A stretch of DNA of 64,000 bases. It comes from Paraspadella gotoi. Taxonomy: Eukaryota; Chaetognatha. Below the pieces are notes generated by a model. It was not told the DNA's origin and searched no databases. It worked only from the letters and a program-made list of their open reading frames with translations. Positions 59,961-64,000 of this stretch are shown here, piece after piece; position 1 is the stretch's first letter, and each line of letters starts with the position of its first letter. A program made the position numbers and the translations under genes. Where the stretch lies: positions 4,365,392 to 4,429,391 of the forward strand of contig CM119264.1 in assembly GCA_051294375.1 (NCBI GenBank), written 5' to 3'.

Positions 59961-60218
59961 AAAAAGTAACGAAAATCAGTCAAGCAATCAAGCAAAGCAA
60001 GCCAGCACGCTTTCTCAATGGTCCAATCATCGGAAAATTCACGATATTCAGTTCAGCGTGACGCCTTTTTATCTGCAGCGGAATTAAAACGAACACAAAA
60101 AAAAATAATAAAAATTCAAAATAAAACGAATAAAAAAGAAAAGAAGAATAGAGCAAATAAAAAGGAACAAAAGGCAATAAAAGGCCAAAAAAAGGGAAAA
60201 AATGAGCATCTGGTTCGG

Positions 60219-60219
<1 letters not shown>

Positions 60220-60304
<85 letters not shown>
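60220..60304. repeat. (TC)n microsatellite, about 42 units
   Basis: Pure TC run, followed at 60,388-60,440 by TTTCTG hexamers and at 60,600-60,660 by T-rich tracts. Confidence 0.97.
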
Positions 60305-60306
<2 letters not shown>

Positions 60307-60779
60307 CTCCAAAATAGACGCCTCCGCGATATCCATCGCCACGAATTTCAAAAACAATAAAATCTTCGCGACCTCAACGACCTCTTTCTGTTTCTGTTTC
60401 TGTTTCTGTTTTCTCGGTCGTTTTCTGTTTCTGTTTTATATTTTTGTTTCGTTCTGTTTTACTCTGTCTTTTTTCTATCTTGTTTCGTCTGTTTCTGTCT
60501 TCTCTTTCCCTTGATTGTTTTTCTGTTTCTCTCCGTCCTTCCAAAGCGCTTCTCCTTTCTTTAACCTTGTCTCCCTTTATATTTCAGTCTTTCTCCTTTC
60601 TTTTCTTTTTTTTTCTTTCCTTTTCTTTTTATTTTCTTTTTTTCTTTCTTCCTTTCTTCTTTAATGGAAAAAGAAAGAGAAAAAAAAATCGCGTTTCCAT
60701 TCGATTTCGTCGAAAAGCGTTTTTTTTTTCTTTGAGATTTAAAAAGTCCATTTCGGGACCTCATTTTTTTTTATTCTGC

Positions 60780-61485
60780 TCCTTTTAAGGATTTAAAAAC
60801 TCCATCTCGAGTTATGATAATCCTTTTTTCTTCCCATTGAAAACTGAAAAAGATTATTACTGGTTAAGTTTTTTAGTATTTAATTTTAATCTAATTTAAA
60901 TCAAGTAGATTCAATACGTTTACGACTCTTTTGATGCATTTTCCTCAGGAAGGTTTATTTGAACGGTTTTTTAAGTAGATCTTCAGCGATATTGTTAACT
61001 TGTTAATTATAATCTTAACCAACAGTTATAATTTTAGGCTTAGGTCTTCTTTTCTGGTAAAATTTTTACTCAAAATCTCAAAATAAAATCATCTCTTTCT
61101 CGACTCTTCCTCATTTCTCAGAAAAGCTTCGGCTGAAATGAAGGGAAATCGTAGAAAATCATTGGTTCGACGAAAGAGCGGTTTGAAGAATATTAAATCT
61201 TTTATACGCTTTGGTCTTGACACCGTTTAATTAAATTAAAGGGAAAATCGCGGAAAACGTTTGCTAGTTCTTCGTTGGTTAAAAACTTAATCAATCATTT
61301 CATTTTTTTTTTATTTAATTTTATTTGCTATCGGTGATTATGTTTTCGGAAGAAAAAAAAATCTATTCATTAAAAAGTAATTAATTAGATTATTTTTCTC
61401 GTCGTTTATCTTTTAAAGTTAAACAATCTATTCCGTGGTTAGACAAGGAATATCAGTGCGACTGAAATTTCATCAGCCATTTATA
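60780..61485. other. AT-rich DNA, nothing recognised
   Basis: No open frame of 60 codons and no repeat worth naming, apart from a weak similarity between gggaaatcgtagaaaatc (61,144) and gggaaaatcgcggaaaac (61,241). Confidence 0.4.
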
Positions 61486-61486
61486 G

Positions 61487-61489
61487 ATG

Positions 61490-61521
<32 letters not shown>

Positions 61522-61525
61522 GTCT
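61487..61525. repeat. (GTC)n microsatellite
   Basis: About 12 GTC units giving poly-Val or poly-Ser frames. Confidence 0.9.
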
Positions 61526-61609
61526 CTTCCACTTTCTCGATACAGAATAAAATTTTATTTCAACTCAAACTTTTTCTTTCTTTTTTATTCGAATTTCGTT
61601 CCACTCATC

Positions 61610-61830
61610 TTCTTTCTTTCTTTATTTCTCGATTTCTTTCTTTTTTTCTTTCTTTCTTTCTTTCTTTCTTTCTTTATCTTATCTTTCTTTCTTTCTTTTC
61701 TTTCATTCTTTATTTCTTTCTTTTCATTCTTTCTTTCTTTCTATTTTCATCCTTTATTTCTTCCTTTCTTTTTTTTTTCTTTCTTTCTTTCTTTCTTTCT
61801 TTCTTGTTTTTTCTTTGGTTTTTCATTTTT
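61610..61830. repeat. (TTTC)n microsatellite, interrupted
   Basis: TTTC and TTTA units. The 152- and 143-codon Phe/Ser/Leu frames here are not genes. Confidence 0.9.
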
Positions 61831-61972
61831 GTCTATATTTTTTCATTATCTATTTCTTTTCTTTTCTTTTTCTCTCTCATTTTCTTTTTCTGACTTTCCA
61901 TTTCAACGCTTTGGTTAAAAAAAGCTTTCGTCTTCCTAAAAAACAAATCGTCTCGCTCTCAAAGTCTTTTCA

Positions 61973-61975
<3 letters not shown>

Positions 61976-62029
<54 letters not shown>
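61976..62029. repeat. (CT)n microsatellite, about 26 units
   Basis: Pure CT run. AT-rich DNA follows to the next gap. Confidence 0.95.
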
Positions 62030-62030
<1 letters not shown>

Positions 62031-62283
62031 CGTTACTTTTTTACGTTCCTAAAAAATAAAACTACGATATGCTAAATTAATCCATCTGAAAGATTAAAGA
62101 TTAATTTTTATTCAATATTGATTTAAAAAAAACTAGAAAATAGCACTCGATCATTCAATATTCATATTTTTGTTTATAACTCAATTATACGATATTCGTT
62201 CATACGCAATATAGATCAATTTGAAGAAAACCAAATTATTCAGCGCGCCTTCACGCGAATGAATAAAACAAAACAAGAACTTT

Positions 62284-62308
62284 NNNNNNNNNNNNNNNNN
62301 NNNNNNNN
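62284..62308. other. Assembly gap, 25 N
   Basis: Exactly 25 N. Confidence 0.99.
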
Positions 62309-64000
62309 ACTTTTTTCCCTTATTTTTGTGGGGGTGGGGTTTGGCCCCCACCCTCCTTTCTTCTCTTCTTTTCTCCTCTTGTTTATTTTTCCTCATCAAA
62401 ATTGATTTTTCATTACTTAATTACGAAGACGAGCGCGGAGGAAAAGACGGAAGGCAACATTTTTTATGATGGGAGATGAAGGACAGATCGAAAGAAAATT
62501 ATTCATTTTTGACCGACAGGAGTTTAAGAAAATTTTCCGTCTTTATGGATCTCAGGAGACAGGATGAGAAAAAAATACTTTTGTGGTAGAGTTCCGGGTT
62601 GGAGAGACAGGGGTTTAATGAATATCTTTATGAAAGGAGATTTAGAAAGAACAGTGTTGAAGAAAATTTCCATTTTAGGAGGGTTTATGGAATTGGAAGG
62701 ACAGAGTAGAAGAAAATTTTTCCATCGAACACGGTTTCCATCTTTTATTTATACTCTTTTTTTTTTATATTTTCACGATAACAATTTTTTTTTTTCTTAT
62801 TTCTTGTCTTCGATGTTTCACTTTTTTTTTTCCTTCTTTTTTTCTTTACCTTCTACTTATTTCTCCATCGCTTTTTTTTCTCGTTCTCTTCTACTTTAAA
62901 CTTTCTCTTCGCTCATGCATCTCACAATCTCTCCTTTATTCTCTCTATTCTTTTATATGGGGTGATTCTTTACTCTTCTATTATTTTCATCTATTGTCTT
63001 TCTTCCACTCTCTCTCTTCTTCTCCATCTCGTCTCATCCCTCTCTCCATCCCTTCTCTCCTCCTCTCGGTTCTTTTTTTGGGTTCTCTTCTTTCTTTCTT
63101 CTCTTTCGTCATTTTTTCTATTTTTCGGTTTGTGTTAACACAGTGTTTTCCTTTTGTTCTCACTTCCTCTCTCGATGTGACTTCTTTCTTCCTCCTCAAA
63201 CTTTCCCTTTTTCCTTATTTTACCATCTCGGTTCTTTTCTCTACTCCTTCTTAGGCGCTCACAGTGTTCCCTTAACCTCATCCCACTCCTTCGTCTTCTT
63301 CTCCACTCGGCGGAGCGATTTTCCCCACCTTTCACCTCCTCTAATTCTTCGGTTTTTCCTCTCTTCTTTTACCCTCTCTCCCTCTCTAGAAACAAACTTA
63401 CTAATTTTTAGAGTCGCCGTTTTTTTTCCTCTCAAAAACTAAAAGTCTCCATATTCAACTTTTATGTGAAACTCGAGTCTCGTGGAACTATTTTGACTAA
63501 CGGCGATGGACCACGACGCGACGTAACGGAACGACGATAGACGACGACTGGCATCTCACATGTCAATATCATTCCTTTCCTTCTGCTTCAAAGAGGGTGG
63601 CTTGTGTGTTGCTCAAGAGAAGAGAATCCTTCTAGATCGGCTGTTGATATGGAGAGTCACATCACGAAAGATATGGACCCAGGAAATGCAAGGGTCAAAA
63701 AAGGTCGTGAAAATTGTTTAAAAATCTTAAAGATTTTTTTTGCCTTCTAAAATATTTTCTTTAAAAAGAAAAATAGTTGTATTGTATACACCGGTCTTGA
63801 GTAGCAATGTTATCTTCTGAAATTTTTCCAAATGTGAAAGTAAAATCAATATTAACCACAACAACTACTGCACAAACAACCGATGACCTAAATCTTCTTT
63901 TTCAACCCTCTTTCTTAGTTTTTCCTTTAGTTTATGTGACGCATATTAATTCTTGGTCTTTTTTTTTATTTCCAGCTTCGAAACCTTCTTTTATCCCCCC
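62309..64000. other. Pyrimidine-rich then mixed DNA without a supported gene
   Basis: A degenerate repeat with GACAG...GAAGAAAATTTTCCAT occurs about three times at 62,480-62,730. Long T/C-rich stretches run from 62,740 to 63,430. The last 550 bases are mixed and AT-rich, ending in a pyrimidine run (63,930-64,000). ORFs are Ser/Phe/Leu-rich low complexity. Confidence 0.5.

Noticed and set aside
61435-61918. Overlapping 152- and 143-codon Phe/Ser/Leu ORFs
   Set aside because: Produced by TTTC repeats in two frames.

Overview
This is eukaryotic nuclear DNA, most likely from an invertebrate animal and perhaps an arthropod. The reasons are a split gene with consensus GT/AG introns, very dense microsatellites, several families of non-autonomous transposons, and a 15-bp minisatellite containing TTAGG, the arthropod telomere unit. 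The species cannot be fixed from the sequence. No operon-like gene packing, CRISPR array or convincing tRNA or rRNA gene was seen.

The only well-supported gene is a five-exon plus-strand gene at about 2,289-7,043. Its first four exons resemble the XK-related (XKR, Kell-complex/phospholipid-scramblase) membrane family. The last exon adds about 459 residues with roughly eight more hydrophobic segments and is unlike anything I recognise. Intron 2 holds a 571-bp transposon with long inverted ends. Downstream (7.5-9.25 kb) lie a GC-rich SINE-like block, a 71-bp-arm foldback whose loop looks like a hammerhead ribozyme core, and copies of a dispersed element with GTTGGATCTGC-type inverted ends.

The middle of the window (about 16.4-33.4 kb) is almost entirely repeated material. 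Segment A (about 11.85-16.42 kb) is followed by a tandem copy B (16.42-20.80 kb). B shares an apparently identical 3.6-kb block with A, including apparent errors. A partial copy C follows (20.80-22.12 kb). Next is a long inverted copy D (22.12-32.81 kb) of positions 14,548 down to about 3,780, carrying a frameshifted copy of the gene. After a short unique insert and a 25-N gap, a further forward copy E (33.39-35.29 kb) repeats 14,546-16,417. The breakpoints of D and E meet at the same base of A, and several N runs are exactly 25 long. A redundant long-read assembly or gap fill therefore explains this better than a natural palindrome. The likely true order is 1-16,417 joined to 35,290 onward.

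From 35.3 to 46.8 kb there is mostly microsatellite DNA, plus a nested degenerate tandem array (42.69-44.95 kb) and a short minisatellite (45.13-45.43 kb). From 46.8 to about 55.7 kb the DNA changes character: homopolymer runs are long, microsatellites are absent and ORFs are short, which suggests an unpolished fill. It contains one exon-like island (about 52.1-52.3 kb) and decayed copies of the intron-2 repeats. A CpG-rich block at 55.8-56.5 kb carries a minus-strand exon candidate and a plus-strand splice donor, arranged as a divergent promoter would be. The remainder, to 64 kb, is microsatellite-rich with no gene that I can defend.
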